A DNA stretch of 64,000 bases from Modestobacter sp. L9-4 (GCF_019112525.1 NZ_CP077800.1:1364001-1428000); one strand, 5' to 3'; numbered from the stretch's first letter, positions 1-10,490 are shown. A program made the numbers and translations. The notes: generated by a model from the sequence alone, not told the origin.

Positions 1-340
1 GGCTGCGGTCCAGCGGCCGGGCGGTCAGCCGGGCGACCAGGTCCAGCAGCTGCTCCTCGGTGCCGGGCCGAGGCAGCGCCGACCGACGCACGTGGTAGCC
101 GAGGTCGAAGTCGGGGTCGTCGACCCAGGCGGGGTTGGCCAGGTGCCCGGGCACCTCGACCACCTTCTGCCGGTACCGCGGCACCAGCGGCAGGCGTGCA
201 CGCACCAGCTCGACGAGCGTCTCGAGGTCGAACTCGCCGGACGGGCGGTCCAGCACCAGGACGGCGCCGACGTGCATCGGGGTGCCGGGCTCTTCCAGGT
301 ACAGGAAGGACGCATCCAACGCGGTCAGCCGATCGACCAC
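1..340 (-). CDS. Wax ester synthase/diacylglycerol acyltransferase, N-terminal part (cut by window edge)
   Basis: The frame reads VVDRLTALDASFLYLEEPG followed by TPMHVGAVLVLD, the characteristic N-terminus of the WS/DGAT family. These enzymes transfer acyl-CoA to fatty alcohol or diacylglycerol, making wax esters or triacylglycerol at the membrane. Only about 113 residues are in the window, so the catalytic HHxxxDG motif lies outside it. The GTG start at 340 is chosen because a GAGGAGG ribosome site ends five bases upstream (346-352, complement). The gene runs left out of the window. Family assignment is good; substrate preference cannot be told from this fragment. Confidence 0.82.
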   Translation of the reverse strand, partial: MVDRLTALDASFLYLEEPGTPMHVGAVLVLDRPSGEFDLETLVELVRARLPLVPRYRQKVVEVPGHLANPAWVDDPDFDLGYHVRRSALPRPGTEEQLLDLVARLTARPLDRS

Positions 341-420
341 CGTGACCCTCCTCACCGCCGGGGCCCTCACGCTACGGGCGATGACCAGCTCCTCTCCCCC
401 GGGGGTGTCCGGCCCAGCGG

Positions 421-1701
421 TCAGGCCCGGCGGCGTCCGCGGCGGCCGGCGGGGGCGGGCACCCCGGCCAGCCCGGCGGCCAGCGTGCGGAGCGCGGCCC
501 GCAGCGGCGACCCGGGCGCGGCCTCGGCCAGCGTCCGGCCGGCGGCGAGTGCGGCGTCGGTGGCCCGACGGTCGGCGGGCAGGAAGGCGTGCACCTGCCG
601 GCCGGTGAACCGGTCGAGCGCCGCGGTGATCTCGCGCTGCGGGTCACCGGGGACCGGGCCGCGCCGCACCTGGTTGACCACCACGAGCGGCTCGACGTCG
701 GGCAGCACGTCGCGCAGCTCGCCCAGTGCGCGGACGGTGCGCTGCAGGGCGACCGGGTCGGCCCCGCTGACGCAGAGCACCTCGTCGGCGGCGGCGAGGA
801 CGGCGAGGGTCGCCCCGTTGCGGCGGGGCGCGGCGGTGTCGAAGGACAGCTCCTCGTCCTCCTCCACCGCGAACCCGCAGTCGACGACGGTGAGGGCGGC
901 GAGCCGGCGGGCCTCCTCGAGCACGACCTCCACGCCGGAGGGGCGCAGTTCCGGCCACCGGTCGGCACGGGCCAGCCCGGTGAGCACCCGCAGCTGCGGG
1001 GTGACGGCCCACGCCAGCCGGGCCAGGGCGGCGAGGTCGAGCGTGCCAGCCGAGGCCTGCCGGGTGGCGGCGACCAGGCCCGGGGACTCGTCGAGCAGGC
1101 CGAGCACCTGGGCGACGACGCCCCCGTACACGTCGGCGTCGACCAGCAGCGTCGACACGTCCAGGCGGGCGGCCTCGTCGGCCAGGGCGACCGCGACCGT
1201 CGTCCGGCCCGGCGCCCCGGTCGGGCCCCACACCGCGACCACCCGGCCACGGCCGGCCGGGCGGGCCGACTCGGCAGGCGGCAGCCCGAGCACCGGCAGG
1301 GCGGCGCGCGGGTCGCCGACCTCGTGCCCGGCCGTGAGCTCGCCGGTCACGGCCTCGCGCAGCGCGCGGGCGATCGTCTCGGGGTCGGCGTCGGCGGACA
1401 GCACCCGCCCGACGCCCCACTGGCGCAGCCGGTCGGTGGCGCGGGTGTCCCCCGGCTCGACCAGCCCGACGACGGCGATGCCGGCGGCGGTGAGCCGGGC
1501 GACCGCGGCGCCGTCGAGCCGGCGGAGCTCGGCCGAGAGCAGCACCGCCTGGCCGGTGCCGGTCGTGGCGGCCGCCAGCAGGTCGCCGACGTCGACGCAC
1601 CGGCGGACGACGGTGACGCCGTGGTCCTCGCGGTCCAGGGCGCCCACCAGCTCGGACTCCCAGGCCGCCCCGGTGACGGCGGTGAAGACCTGCAGCGCCA
1701 T
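421..1701 (-). CDS. CpaE/MinD-like P-loop ATPase (Flp-pilus or septum-site type)
   Basis: 426 residues. The N-terminal 130 residues look like a receiver-like CpaE domain. A deviant Walker A follows at about 159-168 (GPTGAPGRTT), then LLVDADVYGG at about 185-194, the usual MinD/ParA/CpaE fold. The classical first lysine of the KGGxGKT motif is absent, as in many CpaE proteins. Members usually act as membrane-recruited localisation ATPases for tad/Flp secretion. The ATG overlaps the stop of the upstream SAF-domain gene by one base (TGATG), so the two are translationally coupled. No other tad gene is in the window, so a role in pilus assembly is inference only. Confidence 0.75.
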   Translation of the reverse strand: MALQVFTAVTGAAWESELVGALDREDHGVTVVRRCVDVGDLLAAATTGTGQAVLLSAELRRLDGAAVARLTAAGIAVVGLVEPGDTRATDRLRQWGVGRVLSADADPETIARALREAVTGELTAGHEVGDPRAALPVLGLPPAESARPAGRGRVVAVWGPTGAPGRTTVAVALADEAARLDVSTLLVDADVYGGVVAQVLGLLDESPGLVAATRQASAGTLDLAALARLAWAVTPQLRVLTGLARADRWPELRPSGVEVVLEEARRLAALTVVDCGFAVEEDEELSFDTAAPRRNGATLAVLAAADEVLCVSGADPVALQRTVRALGELRDVLPDVEPLVVVNQVRRGPVPGDPQREITAALDRFTGRQVHAFLPADRRATDAALAAGRTLAEAAPGSPLRAALRTLAAGLAGVPAPAGRRGRRRA

Positions 1702-2459
1702 CAGCCGGTCGGCCCGGCCGGTGCGGCACCCGCGGCGGGCCCGGCCGGGGCCAGGGCGGGCCCGGCCGGGGCGGAGTCGACGGAACTGCGGACGACGACC
1801 ACCAGACCCCGGCCGCCGATCGCGGCGAGCACCCGAGGCGTCTCCTGCGCACCGACGGCCACCACCACCTGCAGGGTGGTCGAGGACGTCGACAGGACGC
1901 CCTCACCCCGGCCGGTCACCGCCTGCACGGGCGCCCCGGAGAGGACCAGGTCGACGTCCCCACCGGTGGCGGCGTCGGCGCCGACGGCGGGGTCGGCGAC
2001 GGCGTAGACGTCGATCAGCTGGCCGCGGGCCAGCGCGGGCGGGACGTAGCCGGCCTGCACGGGCAGCGCCAGCTGGACCTGGCCCGAGGACTCCTCGAGC
2101 ACCGAGCGGGGCAGCAGCTCACCGGCGCGCACCGCGCGGGCCAGCACCCGTCCGCCCGGCCGCGTACTGGTGGCCAGGTAGGAGCCGGCGACGTCGTCGA
2201 GCCGCACGGAGACCGCGACGAGGTCGTCCTCGGCCAGCACCGTGCCCGCGGCCAGGTCACCGGCCGCCGACCAGACCGGCACCGTGGCGTCCGCGGAGCT
2301 CACCACCCGCGCGCCGATCAGCACCGAGCCCAGCACGAGCAGGACGCCGAGCACCAGCCGCAGGTCCAGCCACCGGGGTGGGCGGACCCGTCGCGGTGCC
2401 GGCCCGCCCGGGACGGCGTCGGTGCGGGCGGCTGTCGCCGCCGCGGTGGGCACGCTCAT
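1701..2459 (-). CDS. SAF-domain, CpaB/RcpC-like membrane protein
   Basis: 252 residues. Residues about 31-55 form one transmembrane helix (LVLGVLLVLGSVLIGARVV) after a basic proline-rich cytoplasmic tail. A SAF domain follows (AAGDLAAGTVLAEDDLVAV, then PGGRVLARAVRAGELL), as in CpaB/RcpC Flp-pilus proteins and other periplasmic SAF proteins. It precedes and overlaps the CpaE-like ATPase by one base, so the pair probably works together at the envelope. It is divergent from the HTH gene at 2631, with about 170 bp between. The ATG start has a GAGGG stretch about nine bases upstream. Pilus function is inferred, as other tad genes are not seen. Confidence 0.72.
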   Translation of the reverse strand: MSVPTAAATAARTDAVPGGPAPRRVRPPRWLDLRLVLGVLLVLGSVLIGARVVSSADATVPVWSAAGDLAAGTVLAEDDLVAVSVRLDDVAGSYLATSTRPGGRVLARAVRAGELLPRSVLEESSGQVQLALPVQAGYVPPALARGQLIDVYAVADPAVGADAATGGDVDLVLSGAPVQAVTGRGEGVLSTSSTTLQVVVAVGAQETPRVLAAIGGRGLVVVVRSSVDSAPAGPALAPAGPAAGAAPAGPTG

Positions 2460-2630
2460 CGATCGGATCCCTCGCCTGTCGACCTGACCCGCGGACGGTC
2501 GCGGACGGCGATCATGACCGAGCCGGCAGGGCCCGTGCAGCCGTTGTCCACACCTTCGGGTGGACGCCGGAGGGCCATGTCACCCGGCTGCCACACTGGC
2601 GGGGCACCTTCGACGGGAGAAGACCACCCC

Positions 2631-2876
2631 ATGGCCACCCAGCGGTTCCACACCCTCGACGACGTCGCGGAGATCCTCAACGTGTCCTGGTCGCAGGCCT
2701 ACGCGATGGTGCGCCGCCGGGAGCTGCGGGCGATCCAGGTCGGTGGCCGCGGCCAGTGGCGGGTGGAGAAGGACGAGCTGGAGCGCTTCATCCAGCAGAA
2801 GTACGCCGAGGCCAGCGGCACCCTCGCCACCGAGGAGCCGGTCCGCGACGACGTGGACGCCGACTCCACCCGCTGA
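2631..2876 (+). CDS. Excisionase-family (HTH_17, BldC-like) DNA-binding protein
   Basis: 81 residues. The sequence FHTLDDVAEILNVSWSQAYA then MVRRRELRAIQVGGRGQW matches the winged helix-turn-helix of MerR/excisionase-type small regulators. In these the helix pair is followed by a wing that inserts in the minor groove and by a dimerising or oligomerising tail (here rich in acid residues). The ATG at 2631 is preferred over upstream in-frame codons because the domain begins at once after it and GGGAGA lies at 2615-2620. No mobile element is nearby, so it is more likely a chromosomal regulator than a true excisionase. The exact family and targets are not known. Confidence 0.72.
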   Translation: MATQRFHTLDDVAEILNVSWSQAYAMVRRRELRAIQVGGRGQWRVEKDELERFIQQKYAEASGTLATEEPVRDDVDADSTR

Positions 2877-2910
2877 CCGCCCGCACGCCGGCCTGACACC
2901 CCGCGGCCCG

Positions 2911-2990
2911 GTGACCCGCAGGCCCCCTGACCCGACGACCCACTGACCCGCAGACCCACTGACCCGCCGGCCTCTTGACACGCCGGCCCC
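2911..2990. repeat. Five tandem copies of a 16-bp degenerate repeat
   Basis: Copies start at 2911, 2927, 2943, 2959 and 2975, all exactly 16 bases. Consensus is roughly CTGACCCGCNGNCCCN (third copy ctgacccgcagaccca). The tract lies just after the HTH gene and before a short hairpin at 2981-3000. No frame through it looks coding. It could be an array of protein-binding sites or simple replication-slippage DNA. Confidence 0.7.
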
Positions 2991-3000
2991 TGGGCCGGCG
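2981..3000. terminator. Short hairpin between convergent genes
   Basis: CGCCGGCCC at 2981-2989 pairs perfectly with GGGCCGGCG at 2992-3000 around a two-base loop. It sits between the HTH gene (plus) and the hypothetical gene ending at 3063 (minus). The tight loop makes it a moderate candidate; no T-tract follows, as is usual in actinomycetes. Confidence 0.4.
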
Positions 3001-3062
3001 GCCCGCTGGTGCACGGTCCCCGGTCCGCTGGATCACGGTCCCCGGCCCCGGGGCGGCCTGGC

Positions 3063-3617
3063 TCAGGCCGTGCGCACGGCCACCACGGCCGGCAGCGCGA
3101 TCGCCCGCACCCCGGTCACCGCGCCCCGGCGGCGGGGCGCGTCCAGCGGGTGCTCGGCCAGCTCGACGAAGTCCGCACCCACGCGGTCGATGGTGCCGGT
3201 GAGCACCCCGCCGTCGCCCAGCAGGCACTGCACCGCCGCCCGGTCCCGGGCCAGGCCCCGCAGCGCCCGGCGCAGGTCCAGGTGCCGGTCGACCGCGCTC
3301 TCCTCCCCCGCCGGCGCGGTCACCGCGGTCAGCCCGGCGACCGCGGCGACGGCCCTCTGGGCGACCAGCAGCTCGCGCTCGCCGGCCTCGGCGAGCAGCA
3401 CCCAGTCGACGCCGACGTCGACCACCCGCCCGGCGAGCTCCCCCACCCCCGGGCAGCGCAGCGACACCTGACCGCCCCGCGCGCCCCGCAGCCGGTCGGC
3501 CAGTCGCACCTGTCCGTGCTCGGCCCGCGCGCGCGACGGCGCCTCGAGGCGTGCGTCAGCTGCCTCCTGCTCCGCGAACTGTGCCTCGAGGTCGGTGAAG
3601 AGCTGCTCCCAGCGCAT
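3063..3617 (-). CDS. Conserved actinobacterial hypothetical protein
   Basis: 184 residues, soluble, with an acidic N-terminal helix (MRWEQLFTDLEAQFAEQEAA) and two similar beta-rich halves. ELAGRVVDVGVDWVLLAEAG and GVLTGTIDRVGADFVELAEH share a pattern of G-x-V-x-x-V-G-x-D-[WF]-V-x-L-A-E. This suggests an internal duplication of a small beta-barrel (Sm- or SH3-like) fold. No catalytic motif is visible. The ATG at 3617 is supported by TAGCCT six bases upstream (3624-3629), consistent with a leaderless mRNA. It is divergent from the LysM gene at 3711. I do not recognise a function. Confidence 0.6.
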   Translation of the reverse strand: MRWEQLFTDLEAQFAEQEAADARLEAPSRARAEHGQVRLADRLRGARGGQVSLRCPGVGELAGRVVDVGVDWVLLAEAGERELLVAQRAVAAVAGLTAVTAPAGEESAVDRHLDLRRALRGLARDRAAVQCLLGDGGVLTGTIDRVGADFVELAEHPLDAPRRRGAVTGVRAIALPAVVAVRTA

Positions 3618-3623
3618 GTCGGC

Positions 3624-3629
3624 AGGCTA
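3624..3629 (-). promoter_or_regulatory. Predicted -10 element, leaderless start of the gene ending at 3063
   Basis: TAGCCT on the minus strand, then six bases, then the ATG at 3617. TANNNT about seven bases before the first transcribed base is the actinobacterial -10 pattern, so transcription would begin at the start codon itself. Confidence 0.5.
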
Positions 3630-3645
3630 GCTCGTCCACAAGTCT

Positions 3646-3664
3646 TTGCGTTTGGTTGCGTTTG
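3646..3664. promoter_or_regulatory. Direct repeat TTGCGTTTG in the divergent promoter region
   Basis: TTGCGTTTG occurs at 3646-3654 and again at 3656-3664, ten bases apart (one helical turn), inside an unusually T-rich stretch. It lies between the -10 of the minus-strand gene (3624-3629) and the LysM gene at 3711. Head-to-tail sites one turn apart fit a regulator that binds cooperatively on one face of DNA. The binding protein is unknown. Confidence 0.4.
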
Positions 3665-3710
3665 CGTGCGTTCGTGGTGTTCTGTTGGCCGCAACAAACG
3701 GGGAGGTGCC

Positions 3711-4490
3711 GTGTCGGTACGACGGTGGGCCGCGACGAACGCGGTCATGGGGCTGGTCGCCTGGGCGCTGCTGGTGCTCGGGCCCGCGCCGGCGGAGCTG
3801 CGCGCCGCGCTGAGCGACCCGCAGGGCCTGGTGGACACCGCCGGTGCCGACGCGCTCGTCGTCGTCGGCGTCGGCGCACTCGCCTGGCTCTGCTGGGCGT
3901 GGGGTGCTCTCGGGCTGCTGCTGACCGCCGCCTCCACCGTCCCCGGGTGGGCCGGACAGGTCGCCGCCGTCCTGCTCCGGGGCGTGCTGCCCGCCGGCGC
4001 CCGACGGGCAGCAGCCCTCGCGATCGGTGTGGGGCTGAGCGCTGTGGGCCCGACCGTGCTGCCGGCGGTGCTCAGCCCGTCGATCGCCGTCGCCACCGCG
4101 AGCGAGACCGCTCCCGGCGTCCGGCTCGACTGGCCCGCGACCGCCCCGGCCGCCGACGCCGACGCCGCGGCCGCGACCGGGCAGTCCACCCCCGCGGCCG
4201 GGCCGCCGGCCCCTGCAGCCGGGCAGTCCGGCCCTGCGGCCGGGCCGCCCACCGCTCCTGCGGCCGACCTCGACTGGCCTGCGCTCGCAGCCGGGGAGCA
4301 CGTCGTCGTCCGCGGCGACTGCCTGTGGGACATCGCCGAGGCCTGGCTCGCCGAGCAGCACCCCGGCACCGCGGTCCCCGCCCCCGAGGTCGCCCGTGCC
4401 GTGCACGCCTGGTGGCAGGCGAACACCGACGTCCTGGGCGCCGACCCCGACCTGCTGCTGCCCGGTCAGGTCCTCCGCCCACCCGTTTGA
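3711..4490 (+). CDS. Membrane protein with C-terminal LysM-type domain
   Basis: 259 residues. Two to four hydrophobic segments fill the first 120 residues (AVMGLVAWALLVLG; ADALVVVGVGALAWLCWAW; ALAIGVGLSAVGPTVLPAVL). A Pro/Ala/Gly linker follows, and residues about 195-258 form a LysM-like module (GEHVVVRGDCLWDIAEAWL ... NTDVL ... LLLPGQVL). LysM modules bind GlcNAc-containing glycans, so a peptidoglycan-associated role outside the membrane is likely. The GTG start follows GGGGAGG with six bases between. The next gene begins 46 bases after its stop, so the two probably form an operon. Confidence 0.7.
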   Translation: MSVRRWAATNAVMGLVAWALLVLGPAPAELRAALSDPQGLVDTAGADALVVVGVGALAWLCWAWGALGLLLTAASTVPGWAGQVAAVLLRGVLPAGARRAAALAIGVGLSAVGPTVLPAVLSPSIAVATASETAPGVRLDWPATAPAADADAAAATGQSTPAAGPPAPAAGQSGPAAGPPTAPAADLDWPALAAGEHVVVRGDCLWDIAEAWLAEQHPGTAVPAPEVARAVHAWWQANTDVLGADPDLLLPGQVLRPPV

Positions 4491-4536
4491 CCGCACCCGC
4501 CCGCCGACCGACCGCACCGTCCCCAGGAGAGCCGCC

Positions 4537-5109
4537 ATGACCGCATCCCCGCACCTCGCCCCGTCGCCGGGCCGCGCTGCCGACCCGGCCCACCGCCGGC
4601 TGCGGCTGGTCGTCGTCCCCACGCCCGGGCCGCCGCTGGAGGACGAGACGACACCGGTGCGCCTGCTGGTGCCCGGCCGGCGCACCGCCCGGCCCACGCC
4701 CGTACCCGGCCCGCGCCCCCGGATGGACCAGGCGGAGCTGCGCGCGGAGGACACCGCGGACTTCGGCCCCGTCTGGTCCCGGCGGGCCGAGCTGCCCGAC
4801 GCCCAGGCGGCTGGCCGCCGGCTCGTGACGCTCACCCTGGAGGCCTTCGCCGGACGGCGGTCGCTCGGTCAGCTGCAGGCCCTGGTCAGCCCACCGCTGT
4901 TCAGCGCGCTCTCCGCGGGCCGTCGGCCGCGCTGGTGCACCGAGGGGACGGCCCCGCTGCTGATCAGCTCGGTCCGGGTGTGCGAGCCGGTCGACGGGGT
5001 GGCCGAGGTCAGCGCGGTGGCCCGGCGGGGCGGGCGGGCGCACGCCGTCGCCGCCCGGCTGGAGGGCATCGACGGCCGCTGGCGCTGCACTGCTCTGCAG
5101 ATCGGCTGA
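4537..5109 (+). CDS. Rv3235 family protein
   Basis: 190 residues. The proline/arginine-rich N-terminal half is probably disordered. A folded C-terminal domain spans about 75-190 (LVTLTLEAFAGRRSLGQLQA, then SSVRVCEPVDGVAEVSAVAR and IDGRWRCTALQIG at the end). This layout and the place next to secA match the Rv3235 family of actinobacteria, whose function is unknown. A GAxRWxxxxLxxG end is typical of the family. The ATG at 4537 follows AGGAGA at 4525-4530. The gene is convergent with secA and separated from it by a strong hairpin. Confidence 0.68.
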   Translation: MTASPHLAPSPGRAADPAHRRLRLVVVPTPGPPLEDETTPVRLLVPGRRTARPTPVPGPRPRMDQAELRAEDTADFGPVWSRRAELPDAQAAGRRLVTLTLEAFAGRRSLGQLQALVSPPLFSALSAGRRPRWCTEGTAPLLISSVRVCEPVDGVAEVSAVARRGGRAHAVAARLEGIDGRWRCTALQIG

Positions 5110-5160
5110 CGGAGGACTCCCTCCGCCCACCCCTCGCGGGGCCGGTCCGACCCCGGACAG

Positions 5161-5200
5161 CAGGACGCCCCGCCGACCGGGTGGTCGACGGGGCGTCCTG
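5161..5200. terminator. Bidirectional terminator between the Rv3235-type gene and secA
   Basis: CAGGACGCCCC (5161-5171) pairs perfectly with GGGGCGTCCTG (5190-5200) over an 18-base loop that itself contains CCGACC/GGTCG pairing. It ends both convergent genes. Confidence 0.75.
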
Positions 5201-5213
5201 GGACGTCAGGGCA

Positions 5214-8303
<3,090 letters not shown>

Positions 8304-8309
8304 GGCACC

Positions 8310-8315
8310 AGCGTA
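8310..8315 (-). promoter_or_regulatory. Predicted -10 element of secA (leaderless)
   Basis: TACGCT on the minus strand with a six-base gap to the GTG at 8303. No ribosome-binding site precedes the start, which fits leaderless translation. Confidence 0.55.
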
Positions 8316-8393
8316 GGCGGCGAACCCGTGAACTGGTCCACGCGGCGACGGATCTCCCTACCCGGGCGCGCCCGCTCCGTACCGTCGGGAAGC

Positions 8394-8828
8394 GTGTCCT
8401 CCACCGCAGACTCCCCCGCACCCCTCCTCGGGCCCGGGCTGGTGGCCTTCTTCACCGAACGTCACCTGGCCACGCTCACCACGCTCCGCGCCGACGGCAG
8501 CCCGCACGTCGTCCCGGTCGGGGTGACCCTGGACCCGGCGACCGGCACCGCCCGGGTGATCACCTCGGGCACCACGGCCAAGGCCCGGCACGTGCGCGAC
8601 GGGCAGTCCCGCGTGGCGGTCTGCCAGGTCGACGGCGCCTGCTGGACGACGCTGGAGGGGACGGCGGTGGTGCGGGACGACGCCGCGTCGGTCGCCGACG
8701 CCGAGGCCCGCTACGCCGCCCGCTACCGGCAGCCCCGCGAGAACCCGGCGCGGGTGGTGCTGGAGATCTCGGTGGACAGGGTGCTGGGCAACGCGGAACG
8801 TCACCGGGGCCCGGCGACCGAGGAGTGA
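8394..8828 (+). CDS. PPOX-class, probably F420-dependent oxidoreductase
   Basis: 144 residues of the split beta-barrel flavin/deazaflavin fold. The opening FFTERHLATLTTLRADGSPH followed by VVPVGVTLDP, and the later KARHVRDGQSRVAVCQVDG, match the actinobacterial FDOR-B / PPOX class F420-dependent enzymes. These reduce assorted substrates with F420H2; the F420 genes fbiA and fbiB lie in the same window. The GTG start at 8394 is preceded by TACCGT (8380-8385) eight bases away, so the mRNA is probably leaderless or nearly so. Its stop overlaps a possible GTG of the acetyltransferase gene downstream. Confidence 0.8.
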   Translation: MSSTADSPAPLLGPGLVAFFTERHLATLTTLRADGSPHVVPVGVTLDPATGTARVITSGTTAKARHVRDGQSRVAVCQVDGACWTTLEGTAVVRDDAASVADAEARYAARYRQPRENPARVVLEISVDRVLGNAERHRGPATEE

Positions 8829-8833
8829 GCGGC

Positions 8834-9388
8834 ATGGACCTGAGCGGCATCGACCTGACCACCGAGACCGTGCGCACCGAGCGACTCGTGCTGCGGCCCT
8901 TCCGCCCGGACGACGTCGACGCGGTGTTCACCGCCTGCCAGGACCCGGAGATCCCGCGGTGGATCGCCGCGGTCGGCGTCCCCTACACCCGGGAGGACGC
9001 CGCCGCGTTCGTCACCGGCGAGGCGCCCACCCAGCGCCGTGAGGGCACCGGGCTGACCGTCGCGATCGAGGCCGACGGCGTGCTGGTCGGCGCCAGCGGC
9101 GTCCAGCGGATCGGCCAGCACCCGATCGGCCCGGAGGTCGGCTACTGGATCGCCCCCCAGGCCCGTGGGCACGGGTACGCCGCCGAGGCCGCACACGCCC
9201 TGGCCGACTGGGCGATCGGGCTGGGGGCGCCGCGGGTGTACCTGGTGGCCGACGTGGCGAACACCGGCTCGCAGGCGGTCGCCGTCCGGGCCGGGTTCGC
9301 CCGCGAGGGCGTGCTGCGCTCCTACCTGCACTACCGCGACGGCCGCCGCGCCGACGCGGCCCTGTTCTCCCGCCTCCCCGGCGACTGA
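8834..9388 (+). CDS. GNAT-family N-acetyltransferase (RimJ/RimL type)
   Basis: 184 residues. TERLVLRPFRPDDVDAVFTA at the start, GYWIAPQARGHGYAAEAAHA in the middle (the acetyl-CoA-binding R/QxxGxG/A signature), and SQAVAVRAGFAREGVLRSYL at the end are classic for RimJ/RimL-like enzymes. These acetylate protein alpha-amino groups or small amines. The ATG at 8834 is preferred over the overlapping GTG at 8825 because GGAG at 8822-8825 is correctly spaced only for the ATG. The gene follows the PPOX gene by five bases, so they are co-transcribed. Substrate unknown. Confidence 0.85.
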   Translation: MDLSGIDLTTETVRTERLVLRPFRPDDVDAVFTACQDPEIPRWIAAVGVPYTREDAAAFVTGEAPTQRREGTGLTVAIEADGVLVGASGVQRIGQHPIGPEVGYWIAPQARGHGYAAEAAHALADWAIGLGAPRVYLVADVANTGSQAVAVRAGFAREGVLRSYLHYRDGRRADAALFSRLPGD

Positions 9389-9447
9389 CGCCCAGGGGTC
9401 TGGCCACCGCAGCGACCGGTGGGCCGTGTCGGGCAGCGGCCCACCGG

Positions 9448-9542
9448 TCGGCCAGGCGGCTGGACCCGCCTCGGCCAGGCGGCCGGACCCCGCCTCGGCC
9501 AGGCGGCCGGACCCTGCCTCGGCCAGGCGGCCGGACCCTGCC
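9448..9542. repeat. Four tandem copies of a 23-24 bp repeat
   Basis: Units start at 9448 (23 bp), 9471, 9495 and 9519 (24 bp each). The core is TCGGCCAGGCGGCCGGACCC. They lie in the 364-bp gene-free stretch between the acetyltransferase and hpf. A 24-bp period keeps frame, yet neither strand has a plausible start or codon pattern here, so I read it as non-coding slippage DNA. Confidence 0.75.
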
Positions 9543-9559
9543 TCGGGCACGGACCGCGC

Positions 9560-9614
9560 GAGATCTGCGATCTCGTGGCGTCCCGGGCCCGGAGGCCACG
9601 AGATCGCAGATCTC
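9560..9614. repeat. 20-bp perfect inverted repeat with nested palindromes
   Basis: GAGATCTGCGATCTCGTGGC (9560-9579) is the exact reverse complement of 9595-9614, with a 15-base GC-rich loop. Each arm also contains GAGATC-TGC-GATCTC, so it can fold on itself. The arms are AT-richer than the surroundings. It may be a transcription terminator, a REP/BIME-like element or a protein-binding site. Confidence 0.7.
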
Positions 9615-9701
9615 ACCACCACAGCAGGGCCCGGGCGGGCGGCGGGCCGCCGCAGCAGGGCCCGGGCGTCCGAGCCGCCGCACCGGCAGGACCCGGACGT
9701 G

Positions 9702-9740
9702 CGGCGAGCCGCCCTCCGCGGTGCGGAGGACGGCTCGCCG
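9702..9740. terminator. Hairpin terminator downstream of hpf
   Basis: Arms 9702-9719 and 9723-9740 pair over 18 bp with one mismatch (CGGCGAGCCG...CGGCTCGCCG) and a three-base loop. It lies 12 bases beyond the hpf stop and would end the minus-strand transcript. Confidence 0.75.
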
Positions 9741-9752
9741 GGTGTGCTGGGG

Positions 9753-10490
9753 TCAGGCGTGCGCGGGTTCGCGCTCGGGCGCCGCGGCGCCGTCGGGCGA
9801 GCCGACGGAGGCCCCGAGCCGGATCAGCCCGTAGTCGAAGGCGTGCCGTCGGTAGACGACCGAGGGCTGGCCGGTGTCGGCGCACAGGAACAGGAAGAAG
9901 TCGTGCCCGACGAGCTCCATCTCGTAGAGCGCCTGGTCCACGTGCATGGGCGTGGCCTGGTGCACCTTCTCGCGCACGATCTGCCCGGGCAGGTGCTCGT
10001 CGAGGTCGGTCACCAGCGGACCGTCGACCAGGGCGGCCTCGATCGACTGTGACGGCTCGCCGACGGTCGCCGGCTCAGGGGTGCCCGAGGGACCGGCGGC
10101 GTCGCCGACCGGGGCGGTGGCGTCCACCGGGGTGACGTCGGCCGGGACTCCCCCGACCCGCACGCTGGGCGGGGTGTGCCGGCCGTGGTGGACCCGGCGG
10201 CGGTCGTTGGCCCGCCGCATCCGGTTCTCCAGCTTGCCGGCCGCGAGCTCCAGGGCCGCGTAGAAGTCCGGCGCACACGCCTCCGCGCGGGCCACCGGGC
10301 CCTTGCCGCGCAGGGTGATCTCCACGCGCTGGCAGTTCGCGGACTGGCGTGGGTTCTTCTCGTGCAGCAACTCGACGTCGATGCGGATGACCTTGCTGTC
10401 GAAGCGTTCGAGCTGGCCGACCTTGTCCTCCACCTTCTGGCGGAAGTGCTCGGGCACCTCGACGTTGCGTCCTCGGACCACGATCTCCAT
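9753..10490 (-). CDS. hpf: Long-form ribosome hibernation promoting factor
   Basis: 245 residues. Residues 1-105 form the S30AE/YfiA fold (MEIVVRGRNVEVPEHFRQKV; VEITLRGKGPVARAEACAPD) that binds the 30S decoding region and stops translation. A charged linker follows, and the C-terminal dimerisation domain (about 175-235; PMHVDQALYEMELVGHDFFL) makes 100S ribosome dimers. The linker (about 110-175) is proline-rich and longer than usual. GGGAGGTCAG precedes the ATG at good spacing. It stands alone between two intergenic gaps; in mycobacteria the homologue (Rv3241c) is also near secA and comF. Confidence 0.93.
   Translation of the reverse strand: MEIVVRGRNVEVPEHFRQKVEDKVGQLERFDSKVIRIDVELLHEKNPRQSANCQRVEITLRGKGPVARAEACAPDFYAALELAAGKLENRMRRANDRRRVHHGRHTPPSVRVGGVPADVTPVDATAPVGDAAGPSGTPEPATVGEPSQSIEAALVDGPLVTDLDEHLPGQIVREKVHQATPMHVDQALYEMELVGHDFFLFLCADTGQPSVVYRRHAFDYGLIRLGASVGSPDGAAAPEREPAHA

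Noticed and set aside
2631-2876. Phage or plasmid excisionase
   Set aside because: No integrase, attachment repeat or phage gene is near, and the HTH family has many chromosomal regulators.
92-2896. Very long open frame on the plus strand (934 codons)
   Set aside because: It is antisense to the CpaE-like and SAF-domain genes; its product is low-complexity Arg/Ser/Ala without domains. High GC removes stop codons in shadow frames.
9448-9542. CRISPR array
   Set aside because: The units are directly adjacent with no unique spacers and no cas genes are near.
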